The notes beneath the pieces are model-generated. The model saw only the letters and a list, made by a program, of their open reading frames with translations. It searched no databases and was not told where the DNA came from. Below are positions 1 to 7,709 of a stretch of DNA of 64,000 nucleotides, in pieces (the stretch's first letter is position 1; each line of letters starts with the position of its first letter). The DNA is taken from positions 2,728,001-2,792,000 of the forward strand of contig NZ_CP156060.1 of NCBI RefSeq assembly GCF_039778605.1, read 5' to 3'. The DNA is from Flavobacterium sp. WV_118_3. Lineage in GTDB: Bacteria > Bacteroidota > Bacteroidia > Flavobacteriales > Flavobacteriaceae. Both the position numbers and the translations under genes were made by a program.

Positions 1-46
1 AAATCTTCTTTTTTCATAAGACTGTGTAACATTTAAAATTAAACAT

Positions 47-80
47 AAAAATAATGGGGTTTTAAAACCCCATTATTTTT
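47..80. terminator. Perfect 34-base inverted repeat, likely bidirectional terminator
   Basis: Two 17-base arms meet without a mismatch around the centre at 63/64. The core is GGGGTTTTAAAACCCC, flanked by A-rich and T-rich tails on both sides, so either strand gives a GC stem followed by a U run. It probably ends transcription of a gene lying left of the window and backs up the terminator at 119-154. Confidence 0.7.
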
Positions 81-118
81 ATACTTACACAGTTAGTGAG
101 ATACTACCCCATAAAACC

Positions 119-154
119 AAAAAGGGCTGTTTCAAATTGAAAACAGCCCTTTTT
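119..154 (-). terminator. Terminator of the HTH gene
   Basis: The hairpin has a perfect 14-base stem (119-132 with 141-154) and an 8-base loop. It starts four bases after the stop codon of the minus-strand HTH gene, and the A-rich left arm supplies the U run on that strand. Confidence 0.8.
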
Positions 155-157
155 GAT

Positions 158-682
158 TTAGAAATCCAGAATCAAACGATTCTGAACATGCTTCTCCTCG
201 CTTTTTCGGATTTCACTATCCATTTGTATTTCGTACTCTTTTTCTTTTTCCAGCAATTTATACCAATAAAGAGCCGGTAATACATTATTAGAATGAATCT
301 CTAAGCGAATAATGGTCTTTTTACTCGGCGATCTATCATTACTCAATATCGAACTTAACTCCGTTTCAGACAATTGTATGTCTTTCGCAAAGTCTTTATT
401 TATTTTATAGCGCAACCGTATATATTTTCGCAGAAAAAAAGCAAAAGACAGTTCTTTAGTATAAACACCCGATTTCAAATAATCTTCTATTTCAAAACGC
501 AATTGTTGTACACGTGCATACAATAACTGATGCTCCGTTAACGACTCATTAGTGTCTTTTCTTGCCCGATTCAGTTCATCGGCAGCTTCTTTTTTTTGTT
601 TTGAAGTGCTCTTACTACGAAACACAAATGATTCGGCCTGTTCTTCCGCTGTATATTTTTTATTTAATTGATCTCTTTTCAT
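158..682 (-). CDS. HTH (XRE-like) protein, putative antitoxin of a GNAT/HTH pair
   Basis: This 174-residue protein has a basic, charged, helical first half. A helix-turn-helix-like stretch follows at about residues 92-125 (KDFAKDIQLSETELSSILSN, then a second helix starting SPSKKTIIRLE). This is the pattern of XRE/HigA-type DNA-binding proteins. The gene lies directly downstream of a GNAT-like gene and overlaps it by four bases (ATGA), so the two are translationally coupled. A strong terminator follows. A 17-base palindrome in the shared promoter is a plausible target for autoregulation. Seen: fold pattern, overlap, palindrome. Known: GNAT toxins pair with DNA-binding antitoxins, including XRE types. 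Inferred: an antitoxin role. A simple regulator of the GNAT gene is the alternative. Confidence 0.6.
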   Translation of the reverse strand: MKRDQLNKKYTAEEQAESFVFRSKSTSKQKKEAADELNRARKDTNESLTEHQLLYARVQQLRFEIEDYLKSGVYTKELSFAFFLRKYIRLRYKINKDFAKDIQLSETELSSILSNDRSPSKKTIIRLEIHSNNVLPALYWYKLLEKEKEYEIQMDSEIRKSEEKHVQNRLILDF

Positions 683-1146
683 CTGTCGTATTTTTCTACG
701 AGATTAAACAATAATATTCCGTCTAAATACAGGTATTTTCCAGCATTTTTCATTCCATATTTACTAATGTAATGCTGCCTTAGTTCTGTTTTTGGCAATA
801 ACGAAACACATCCTTTTTCTGCATATAACCGTATCGCTTCCCGACAGGCATAGGCTATTAAATTACCCGCAATATCCTCATACTGCTTATTCTTCCCCCT
901 ATTCTCTTTGGAAACTGCCAAAAGATTTATGGTTAACAGACAATCCTCCCGGTAATCTATAAGCGACATTAGTCCTAAAACAATTTCACTTTCTAAAATT
1001 CTTAGTTTGTATACCTTATTTTGTTGTTCCGTTTTCCAATTAAAGAAAAATCGTGTCTTTGTTATCGTTTTGTAATCCTGATCTTCAACCCGTTCAATAC
1101 ATATTTCTTTAAATACTTTCGTATTGACCTCCATAATTCCCCACAT
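679..1146 (-). CDS. GNAT-like acetyltransferase, putative toxin of a GNAT/HTH pair
   Basis: The 155-residue protein resembles the GNAT N-acetyltransferase fold. Strand LTINLLAVSKENRGKNKQ ends in an RGKxK segment like the acetyl-CoA-binding loop. A long helix (about 88-110) follows, and a late YISKYGM segment matches the usual C-terminal FYxxxGF motif. It is the first gene of a two-gene unit and overlaps the HTH gene by four bases. Start choice is open: the first ATG (1146) and an ATG four codons in (1134) are both possible. GNAT toxins of type II toxin-antitoxin systems acetylate charged aminoacyl-tRNA and stop translation. That role here is an inference from gene pairing, and an ordinary acetyltransferase with its own regulator cannot be excluded. 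Confidence 0.6.
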   Translation of the reverse strand: MWGIMEVNTKVFKEICIERVEDQDYKTITKTRFFFNWKTEQQNKVYKLRILESEIVLGLMSLIDYREDCLLTINLLAVSKENRGKNKQYEDIAGNLIAYACREAIRLYAEKGCVSLLPKTELRQHYISKYGMKNAGKYLYLDGILLFNLVEKYDR

Positions 1147-1186
1147 AAACTCTTGTGCTAGTTAAAGTTACAAAAAACGAAAATAA

Positions 1187-1203
1187 TTTACAAATTTTGT
1201 AAA
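1187..1203. promoter_or_regulatory. Palindromic putative operator of the GNAT/HTH operon
   Basis: TTTACAAATTTTGTAAA is two perfect 8-base arms around one central base, 41 bases before the GNAT start. On the minus strand a TTG inside it lies 20 bases before TAACTTTA, one mismatch from the -7 consensus TAnnTTTG. The palindrome would therefore cover the -33 box, the position expected for an autorepressor site. Confidence 0.55.
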
Positions 1204-1285
1204 TTCAACTTACTAAAAAGGGAACAGCATCCGGACAAAACAGAACGCTAAACATAATAAACAATTTTATTTTGAGATCATTAAT

Positions 1286-2392
1286 TTATGTCTTTACATC
1301 AAGCGCATCGCGTAATGCATTTCCGATCATCATAAAGGCCAGAACAAGTAGCAACATGGCCACACCTGGAATAATCGCCAGATAGGGTTTTCCGAGGATG
1401 ATATAATTGTAGTTATCTTTGATCATAGCACCCCAACTCGGTACGGGTAACTGCGCACCTAATCCTAAAAAGCTTAATCCACTTTCGACCAGAATTGCCG
1501 AGGCGAAATTGGCCGCCGAAATTACGATCACCGGTGCCATACTGTTGGGTAATATATGGTGGAATATAATCCGGCTGTTCGTATAGCCTAAAGCACGTGC
1601 CGCGGTTACATATTGCATTTCTTTAATTCCCATAACCTGGCCGCGAACCACACGGGCGACTTCCACCCACATGGTAAGTCCTACGGCTACAAAAACCTGC
1701 CAGAATCCTTTTCCCAGTGCCAATGTAATCGCGATGACCAATAACAAGGTAGGAATGGACCAAATTACATTGATCAACCACATCACCATCGCATCAATCT
1801 TACCGCCATAATAACCTGCTAAAGCGCCAAAGAAAATTCCAACGACCAGTGAAATCAAAACGGCTACAAATCCGATGGCTATCGAAACCCGCGATCCAAT
1901 AATCAACCGACTAAGCAGGTCACGTCCCTGATTATCCGTTCCTAAAAGGAATTTCTTTTCGGTGATATGTTCTTTTTCAATCGTTTTATTACCAACAGCT
2001 TTTCCAAAAGCAGATAAAGGAATTTTATCGGAAATAACAATACTCTTATCGTCCGAATACTCGTCAAAATACAAGCTGTCGTTTGCTATTTTATAAGTAT
2101 TGATCGGTTTTTGCATAACCGTTTCCGGATGACCCGTAAAATAATCATACCAATGACTTTCAGGTTGGTTTTCCAACGGAACCTGTAACATCGTCACTTT
2201 AAAACCGGGTTCTTTCGAACGAATGGCCAGATCACCCCAGTTGGCATATTGGGTAGAATCCGGGGCTAAAAAATAGCCAAAAACGGAAATAAAAACCAGT
2301 ACAGCTATAAACACTAAACTGAAAACGCCCCAAAAATTCCTGCGGAATTTCTGGAGCGCTAAAGCAGTAAGCGATTGATTTGATAAACTCAT
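1286..2392 (-). CDS. ABC transporter permease, OppC/DppC family
   Basis: This 368-residue inner membrane permease has one N-terminal membrane segment (about 20-43), a large periplasmic stretch (about 45-145), then the usual five-helix BPD_transp_1 domain. The ATPase-contact (EAA) loop is visible as AARALGYTNSRIIFHHILPN. FLLGTDNQGRDLLSRLI and LSFLGLGAQLPVPSWGAM are hallmark segments of OppC/DppC subunits of peptide and nickel importers. The periplasmic insert after the first helix is longer than usual for the family. Its start overlaps the stop of the protease gene (TAATG), so the two are co-translated. No partner permease, ATPase or binding protein lies in the window, so substrate is unknown. 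Confidence 0.85.
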   Translation of the reverse strand: MSLSNQSLTALALQKFRRNFWGVFSLVFIAVLVFISVFGYFLAPDSTQYANWGDLAIRSKEPGFKVTMLQVPLENQPESHWYDYFTGHPETVMQKPINTYKIANDSLYFDEYSDDKSIVISDKIPLSAFGKAVGNKTIEKEHITEKKFLLGTDNQGRDLLSRLIIGSRVSIAIGFVAVLISLVVGIFFGALAGYYGGKIDAMVMWLINVIWSIPTLLLVIAITLALGKGFWQVFVAVGLTMWVEVARVVRGQVMGIKEMQYVTAARALGYTNSRIIFHHILPNSMAPVIVISAANFASAILVESGLSFLGLGAQLPVPSWGAMIKDNYNYIILGKPYLAIIPGVAMLLLVLAFMMIGNALRDALDVKT

Positions 2393-4605
2393 TAATTTAC
2401 TTTATCAACAATTTTATTTTTTTTGTCTTTTAATGTGATGGAACCTTTAACATCTTTTCCACTACTTTTCATATCGTTTAGGATATTCAAAGCCTCATCA
2501 ACATATACATCGTTACCAAGGCTTTCATGCCAACGCTCTCTTTTCTGAGCCAGTACGGTGTCATTTTTAAACATTTCTTTTTCATATGGCAAGGATCCGA
2601 ATGACAAATTGTTTTTATAATCGGCCAGTGCTTTGAATTTTTTAGCGGTGTTTTCAACTGCCGTTTCTTCAGCTCGGAACTTATTAAAGTTAAGACTCAA
2701 TGTATTCATATCCTTACGGGAGCTAATCCATTTGGCATTTTCATCGATCAATTTGAATTGCTCGTTTGTCGCCATACGCTCTTTACTTTTTGCTATAGCT
2801 GCTGTAAAATCCAATCCTTTTACCGGTTGGTAATTCGCCGGGTCAATTTTATCCCACGGCATTGCATTGTCGATATCACGCTCACCCATATCGATATACG
2901 AATAACGATCCGGCATTACGATATCACTCAATACACCTTCGCGTTGTGTAGAACCTCCGTTAACACGGTAGAATTTCTGCGTAGTTGTTTTCAACGCACC
3001 TAAGTCACCATAAGGGTTACTTCGGATAAACTGATTCAGGTCGATTACATTTTGTACCGTCCCTTTTCCATAGGTATGTTTGCTTCCAATCACTACACCG
3101 CGCTTATAATCCTGGATGGCTGCTGCAAAAATTTCGGATGCCGAAGCTGAGAAATTATTCACCATCACCACCAACGGTCCGTCCCAGTGTACTTTTGACT
3201 GTTTGTTGTATAATACTTCTTTTTTACCGTTAGCCGATTTCACCTGAACCACCGGCCCCTGATCAATAAATAAACCAACCATATCGACAACGGTTTGTAA
3301 CGATCCACCACCATTGTCTCTAAGATCCATCACAATTCCCTGAACATTTTGTTTTTTAAGGCGTTCGATTTCCTGAGCCACATCTTTAAAAGCGTCTCTT
3401 TTATCTTTATTTTCAAAATCGATATAGAACTTCGGAAGATTGATGATACCATACGTCATATCCCCTTTTTTTACAATCGATGATTTGGCATAAGTTTCCT
3501 CAATTTCAACCACCTCACGGACAATTGGAATCACTTTGATCGTTCCGTCTACTTTTTTAACGGTCAGACGAACCTCGGTTCCTTTTTTACCTTTAATTTT
3601 TTTCACCACATCGTCCAAACGCATTCCAACCACATCTACCGGCTCTGCATTCCCTTGAGCAACTTTCATGATCACATCACCCTGTTCCAATTGTTTTCCT
3701 CTCCATGCCGGTCCACCCGGTATCAGTTCGGTAATTTCAGTATAGTCATTTTTCTTTTGTAAACGCGCTCCGATTCCTTCCAGACTTCCGCTAATACTAA
3801 TGTCGAATTTCTCTTTGTCGTCCGGTGCAAAATAAAAGGTATGCGGATCAAATCGTTCAACAATCGCATTCAGATACACTGAAAACCAATCGTCACGATC
3901 CAATTCCTGAACAAATCCAAAATATTCATCCAACGATTTTAAGGTCGTTTCTCGAGAGCTTTTCTCCAATTCTTCCATTGTTTTTGGTTTGGAATCGGAT
4001 TCTTTTTTGGTGGTTGTCCCTTCTTTTTTGGTTCCTTTATCTTCTTTGTCTTTTTCCTGTAATTTCAGCTTATCGGTTACAGAAGACAATACATTTAATT
4101 TCAGTTGTTTTTCCCAACGGCTTTTTAATTCCAGTTTATTTTTAGAAAACGGCTGTTTGTCATAATCCAGATTGATTTGCTCGTCTGTATTAAAATCAAA
4201 CGGACGTGCCAGAATGTCTTTGTAAATGCCTTTCGCTTCTCCCATTCGTTCCATCAAACGGGTATACGTAAGGTCAAAAAAGGTTAAATCCTTATTACGG
4301 ATCATATCGTCGATCTGTGTCTCGTATTTCGAAAACTCATCGATATCCGACTGGATAAAGAATCGCTTCGACGGATCGAGTGCCGAAATGTATTCTTTAT
4401 AAACACTTTTTGAAAACGCGTCATCCATCTGCACCGGATCATAATGCCCTTTTTCCAACACAAATGTCAGTAATTCCAGTAAAAGACGGTCTTTTTCCGG
4501 ATCTGATTTTTTGCTGGGCATAAAACTCCAAAGTATTGCTGACAAAGCGGTTATCAACAATACAATCTTATAATTTCTCTTCATAAACTGCCAAAAAGTA
4601 TTCAT
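2392..4605 (-). CDS. prc: Carboxy-terminal processing protease (tail-specific protease)
   Basis: This 737-residue S41A serine protease is anchored or exported by an N-terminal hydrophobic segment (about 13-28). An N-terminal Tsp domain follows, then a PDZ domain near 265-345 (SLEGIGARLQKKNDYTEITE...), then the S41 catalytic core. The nucleophile serine sits in NNFSASASEIFAAA and the catalytic lysine in TYGKGTVQ, a Ser-Lys dyad. The C-terminal 130 residues match the Prc-specific helical domain. A low-complexity Lys/Glu/Thr insert lies near residues 175-215. Prc degrades or trims periplasmic proteins from their C-termini. It is transcribed ahead of the permease with a one-base overlap, an unusual partner. 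Confidence 0.92.
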   Translation of the reverse strand: MNTFWQFMKRNYKIVLLITALSAILWSFMPSKKSDPEKDRLLLELLTFVLEKGHYDPVQMDDAFSKSVYKEYISALDPSKRFFIQSDIDEFSKYETQIDDMIRNKDLTFFDLTYTRLMERMGEAKGIYKDILARPFDFNTDEQINLDYDKQPFSKNKLELKSRWEKQLKLNVLSSVTDKLKLQEKDKEDKGTKKEGTTTKKESDSKPKTMEELEKSSRETTLKSLDEYFGFVQELDRDDWFSVYLNAIVERFDPHTFYFAPDDKEKFDISISGSLEGIGARLQKKNDYTEITELIPGGPAWRGKQLEQGDVIMKVAQGNAEPVDVVGMRLDDVVKKIKGKKGTEVRLTVKKVDGTIKVIPIVREVVEIEETYAKSSIVKKGDMTYGIINLPKFYIDFENKDKRDAFKDVAQEIERLKKQNVQGIVMDLRDNGGGSLQTVVDMVGLFIDQGPVVQVKSANGKKEVLYNKQSKVHWDGPLVVMVNNFSASASEIFAAAIQDYKRGVVIGSKHTYGKGTVQNVIDLNQFIRSNPYGDLGALKTTTQKFYRVNGGSTQREGVLSDIVMPDRYSYIDMGERDIDNAMPWDKIDPANYQPVKGLDFTAAIAKSKERMATNEQFKLIDENAKWISSRKDMNTLSLNFNKFRAEETAVENTAKKFKALADYKNNLSFGSLPYEKEMFKNDTVLAQKRERWHESLGNDVYVDEALNILNDMKSSGKDVKGSITLKDKKNKIVDKVN

Positions 4606-4781
4606 TACTATTTTTCAACTAAATTACATAAAAAAGGACGCCACTCTCTTAATATACGGATAATTTTTTGTTAAAGGTTTCTTTTTATTAGTGAATCATC
4701 AGCCCTTTCTTAAAATTTCAAAAAACAAAAATTGTACCAGAACAAATTTAGAAATTGCGTATTTTAGCGAAAGTTAAAAAA

Positions 4782-5567
4782 ATGCCCGAAATGAACAAAA
4801 AACCTTTGATTCTGGTAACCAACGATGATAGTATTGTTGCACCCGGAATACGTGCTTTAATTGCTGTCATGAAAGAGATTGGTGATGTAGTTGTAGTGGC
4901 GCCCGACAGTCCGCAATCGGCTATGGGACACGCCATCACCATTAATAATACGCTACATATCGAAAAAGTCAAAATCGATGCCGATCTGGATATGGAATAC
5001 AGTTGTTCCGGAACTCCGGTTGACTGTGTAAAAATTGCCGTACATGAAATTTTAAAGCGCAAACCGGATCTTTGTGTTTCAGGAATCAACCACGGTTCGA
5101 ATTCATCTATCAATATCATCTATTCCGGAACGATGAGCGCCGCGGTAGAAGCCGGTATCGAAGGAATTCCGGCCATTGGTTTTTCGCTACTCGATTTTAG
5201 CTGGAATGCCGATTTTGAACCGGTAAAGGCTTTTGTAAAGAAGATCACGCTGCAAGTACTGGAAAAAGGATTACCCGACAGTGTTATTCTAAATGTGAAT
5301 TTGCCAAAATTACCGGCAGACGAAATCAAAGGAATCAAAGTATGTCGCCAGGCCAAAGCCATGTGGGAAGAGCGTTTTGATAAAAGAACCAATCCGCAAG
5401 GGAAAGACTATTATTGGTTAACCGGCGAATTTATCAATCAGGATAAAGGTGAAGATACCGACGAATGGGCGTTGGCCAACGGATATATTTCCGTAGTTCC
5501 GGTTCAATTTGATTTAACAGCACACCATGCCATCCAGCAACTGAATACCTGGAATCTTAATCCATAA
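4782..5567 (+). CDS. surE: 5'/3'-nucleotidase SurE
   Basis: SurE is a metal-dependent phosphatase acting on nucleoside monophosphates. The N-terminal metal site is visible as LVTNDDS and the second half of the site as SGINHGSNS, with YSGTMSAAVEAG and GIPAIGFS also typical. The usual signature is NDDG; here the glycine is serine. An in-frame ATG exists at 4755, but a -7-like TATTTTAG at 4758-4765 lies inside that extension and GAAAG sits eight bases before 4782, so 4782 (or 4791) is the better start. Seven bases separate it from the next small membrane gene, and lpxB follows, so the three form one operon. Confidence 0.93.
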   Translation: MPEMNKKPLILVTNDDSIVAPGIRALIAVMKEIGDVVVVAPDSPQSAMGHAITINNTLHIEKVKIDADLDMEYSCSGTPVDCVKIAVHEILKRKPDLCVSGINHGSNSSINIIYSGTMSAAVEAGIEGIPAIGFSLLDFSWNADFEPVKAFVKKITLQVLEKGLPDSVILNVNLPKLPADEIKGIKVCRQAKAMWEERFDKRTNPQGKDYYWLTGEFINQDKGEDTDEWALANGYISVVPVQFDLTAHHAIQQLNTWNLNP

Positions 5568-5574
5568 AAACACT

Positions 5575-5847
5575 ATGACTAAAAAAGATCTTATCATCGG
5601 GTTTCTTATCGGTATTGTGGCCGCCTGTATTGGCGCCGGACTTTTTCTGTTGTTGTTTACCGATATTCGCGGTATTGAAGGCTTGCATTTTATCCGCCAA
5701 CAACATTTATCCGGAAAAGTGATCACGCTCGGTGCTATTGCTAATCTGATTTGTTTTTTTATTTTATTAAAATTCCACAAAGAAGAAATGGCACGTGGTG
5801 TTGTACTGGCAACCCTTTTTTTGGCCATCCTAACCGTTCTATTATAA
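5575..5847 (+). CDS. Small integral membrane protein between surE and lpxB
   Basis: This 90-residue protein is almost entirely membrane. Hydrophobic segments lie near residues 6-28, 47-64 and 73-90, separated by a short polar loop (DIRGIEGLHFIRQQHLSGK) and by KFHKEEMARG. No catalytic motif is visible and I do not recognise a named family. It sits seven bases after surE and ten bases before lpxB on the same strand, so it is surely co-transcribed. A link to envelope biogenesis is suggested only by position. Confidence 0.8.
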   Translation: MTKKDLIIGFLIGIVAACIGAGLFLLLFTDIRGIEGLHFIRQQHLSGKVITLGAIANLICFFILLKFHKEEMARGVVLATLFLAILTVLL

Positions 5848-5857
5848 TCGTACCAAC

Positions 5858-6970
5858 ATGAAATACTATATTATTGCCGGGGAAGCTTCGGGCGATCTGC
5901 ACGGTTCCAATCTGATAAAAGCTCTTTTACAACACGATCCCACAGCCGAAATCCGCTTTTGGGGTGGTGATCTGATGCAACAAGCCGGCGGAACACTGGT
6001 AAAACATTACCGCGATCTGGCTTTTATGGGGTTTGCAGAAGTCGTTATGAATCTGAAAACGATCCTCAATAATATTAAAATCTGTAAAGCCGATATTCTG
6101 GCTTTTCAACCGGATGTGTTGATTTTTATCGATTATCCCGGTTTTAATATGCGTATCGCCAAATGGGCCAAAGCCCTTGGTATGAAAACACATTATTATA
6201 TTTCGCCGCAAATCTGGGCCTGGAAAGAAAACCGTATTCATGCTATTAAGCGCGATGTGGATAAAATGTATGTGATTCTTCCTTTTGAAAAGGATTTTTA
6301 CGAGAAAAAACACCAGTATCCGGTCGATTTTGTTGGCCATCCGTTAATCGATGCGATTCATAACCGGCCAAAAACCGATACCGAAAAATTTAGAAAAGAG
6401 CACGATCTGGACGACAAACCGATCATTGCATTATTACCCGGTAGCCGGAAACAGGAAATTTCCAAAATGTTATCCGAAATGCTATCGGCTGTCGACAGCT
6501 TTCCGGACTATCAGTTTGTGATTGCCGGCGCACCAAGTCAGGATTTTGAGTTTTACCAACAATTCCTGATCAACAAAAGGGTGCATTTTATTTCAAATAA
6601 AACGTACGATTTGCTGAGTGTGGCACATGCGGCACTGGTCACTTCCGGAACCGCCACCCTGGAAACCGCGCTTTTTAAAGTCCCCGAAGTGGTGCTTTAT
6701 AAAGGAAACTGGATCTCGTATCAGATTGCCAAACGCATCATCACCTTAAAATATATTTCACTCGTAAATCTGATCATGGATCAGGAAGTGGTAACCGAAT
6801 TGATCCAGAACGATTGCAATCCTAAAAAAATTAAAGCAGAGCTGCATAAAATATTAGAGCCGAATCATCGTTCCAAAGTATTGGCTGCTTATGATTTGCT
6901 GGAAGAAAAGCTCGGCGGAGAAGGTGCTAGCGATAAAACGGCCCGTTTAATTATGGATAATTTAACATAA
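5858..6970 (+). CDS. lpxB: Lipid-A-disaccharide synthase
   Basis: LpxB joins UDP-2,3-diacylglucosamine to lipid X to form the lipid A disaccharide at the inner face of the inner membrane. The GT19 signatures are clear: IIAGEASGDLHGSNL at the N-terminus, the FIDYPGFNMRIAK segment, YYISPQIWAWKENR, VDFVGHPLID, the LLPGSRKQEI phosphate-binding loop, and the C-terminal TSGTATLETAL donor site. Length (370 residues) is normal. It follows the small membrane gene by ten bases. The next gene has its own -7 box, so lpxB may be the operon's last gene. Confidence 0.96.
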   Translation: MKYYIIAGEASGDLHGSNLIKALLQHDPTAEIRFWGGDLMQQAGGTLVKHYRDLAFMGFAEVVMNLKTILNNIKICKADILAFQPDVLIFIDYPGFNMRIAKWAKALGMKTHYYISPQIWAWKENRIHAIKRDVDKMYVILPFEKDFYEKKHQYPVDFVGHPLIDAIHNRPKTDTEKFRKEHDLDDKPIIALLPGSRKQEISKMLSEMLSAVDSFPDYQFVIAGAPSQDFEFYQQFLINKRVHFISNKTYDLLSVAHAALVTSGTATLETALFKVPEVVLYKGNWISYQIAKRIITLKYISLVNLIMDQEVVTELIQNDCNPKKIKAELHKILEPNHRSKVLAAYDLLEEKLGGEGASDKTARLIMDNLT

Positions 6971-6989
6971 GCCCAAAAAATTATTTCCC

Positions 6990-6997
6990 TAATTTTG
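6990..6997 (+). promoter_or_regulatory. -7 box before the NlpC/P60 gene
   Basis: TAATTTTG matches the Bacteroidota -7 consensus TAnnTTTG exactly and lies 19 bases before the start at 7017, in the 46-base gap after lpxB. A -33 box is not clear. Confidence 0.5.
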
Positions 6998-7016
6998 TTG
7001 AAAAGCGTTTGAAGAT

Positions 7017-7664
7017 ATGAGAAAGGTTATACAAGTATTGGTTTTATTATTTCTGGTGGTTTCCTGTAAAACTGCCGCTCCTACCATTATCACTTCTAAA
7101 AAAGAAGCCGAAAAAAAAGGAGTTTATACCTATTCCGAAAGAACAAAATCTAAAACTGTAGCCGTTTCCGATAAAAACGCCAAACCGTCCGAATCTAAAA
7201 AAACGGATAAGAAAAAAAGAAAAATTGTAGACAGTGATATTCCGGAAAACGATATCATTGTGAGCCATGAAAACGAAAGTTATCTGGCCGAACAATTAAC
7301 CAACAGCGCGATGGATTATCTTGGTGTTCGTTATCGCGGTGGCGGAACAACCCGCGAAGGAATGGATTGCTCCGGACTTGTTACCGCTGTTTTTAGTTCG
7401 TTTGACATGCAACTGCCCCGAAGTTCCAACGACATGGCCAAAGTGGGCGAAAAACTCGAATTTAAAGATATTAAACGCGGGGATCTTGTTTTCTTTAAAA
7501 CCAATGGCAGACGGGTTATCAATCATGTCGGACTGGTTGTAGAAGTAGTCGAAGACGAAATAAAATTCATTCATTCCTCAACGTCCAGCGGTGTGATCAT
7601 TTCGTCAACAAAAGAACCGTATTACGAGCGTTCGTTTGTTCAGGCCAACCGAATGGTGAACTAA
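7017..7664 (+). CDS. NlpC/P60 (C40) peptidoglycan endopeptidase lipoprotein
   Basis: The 215-residue protein starts with a lipoprotein signal (lipobox LVVSC, lipidated Cys17). A basic, low-complexity linker to about residue 75 follows, then a C40 domain. The catalytic triad is visible: Cys118 in GMDCSGLV, His170 in VINHVGLVVEV and His186 in KFIHSS. Such enzymes cut D-glutamyl-diaminopimelate bonds in cell-wall stem peptides, in the periplasm or facing it from a membrane. It lies between lpxB and comEC and may be transcribed together with comEC (45-base gap). Confidence 0.93.
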   Translation: MRKVIQVLVLLFLVVSCKTAAPTIITSKKEAEKKGVYTYSERTKSKTVAVSDKNAKPSESKKTDKKKRKIVDSDIPENDIIVSHENESYLAEQLTNSAMDYLGVRYRGGGTTREGMDCSGLVTAVFSSFDMQLPRSSNDMAKVGEKLEFKDIKRGDLVFFKTNGRRVINHVGLVVEVVEDEIKFIHSSTSSGVIISSTKEPYYERSFVQANRMVN

Positions 7665-7709
7665 TCCCGGTTTTTATTTTTCGCTTTTTTTCAATACCTT
7701 ATTGTTTCC

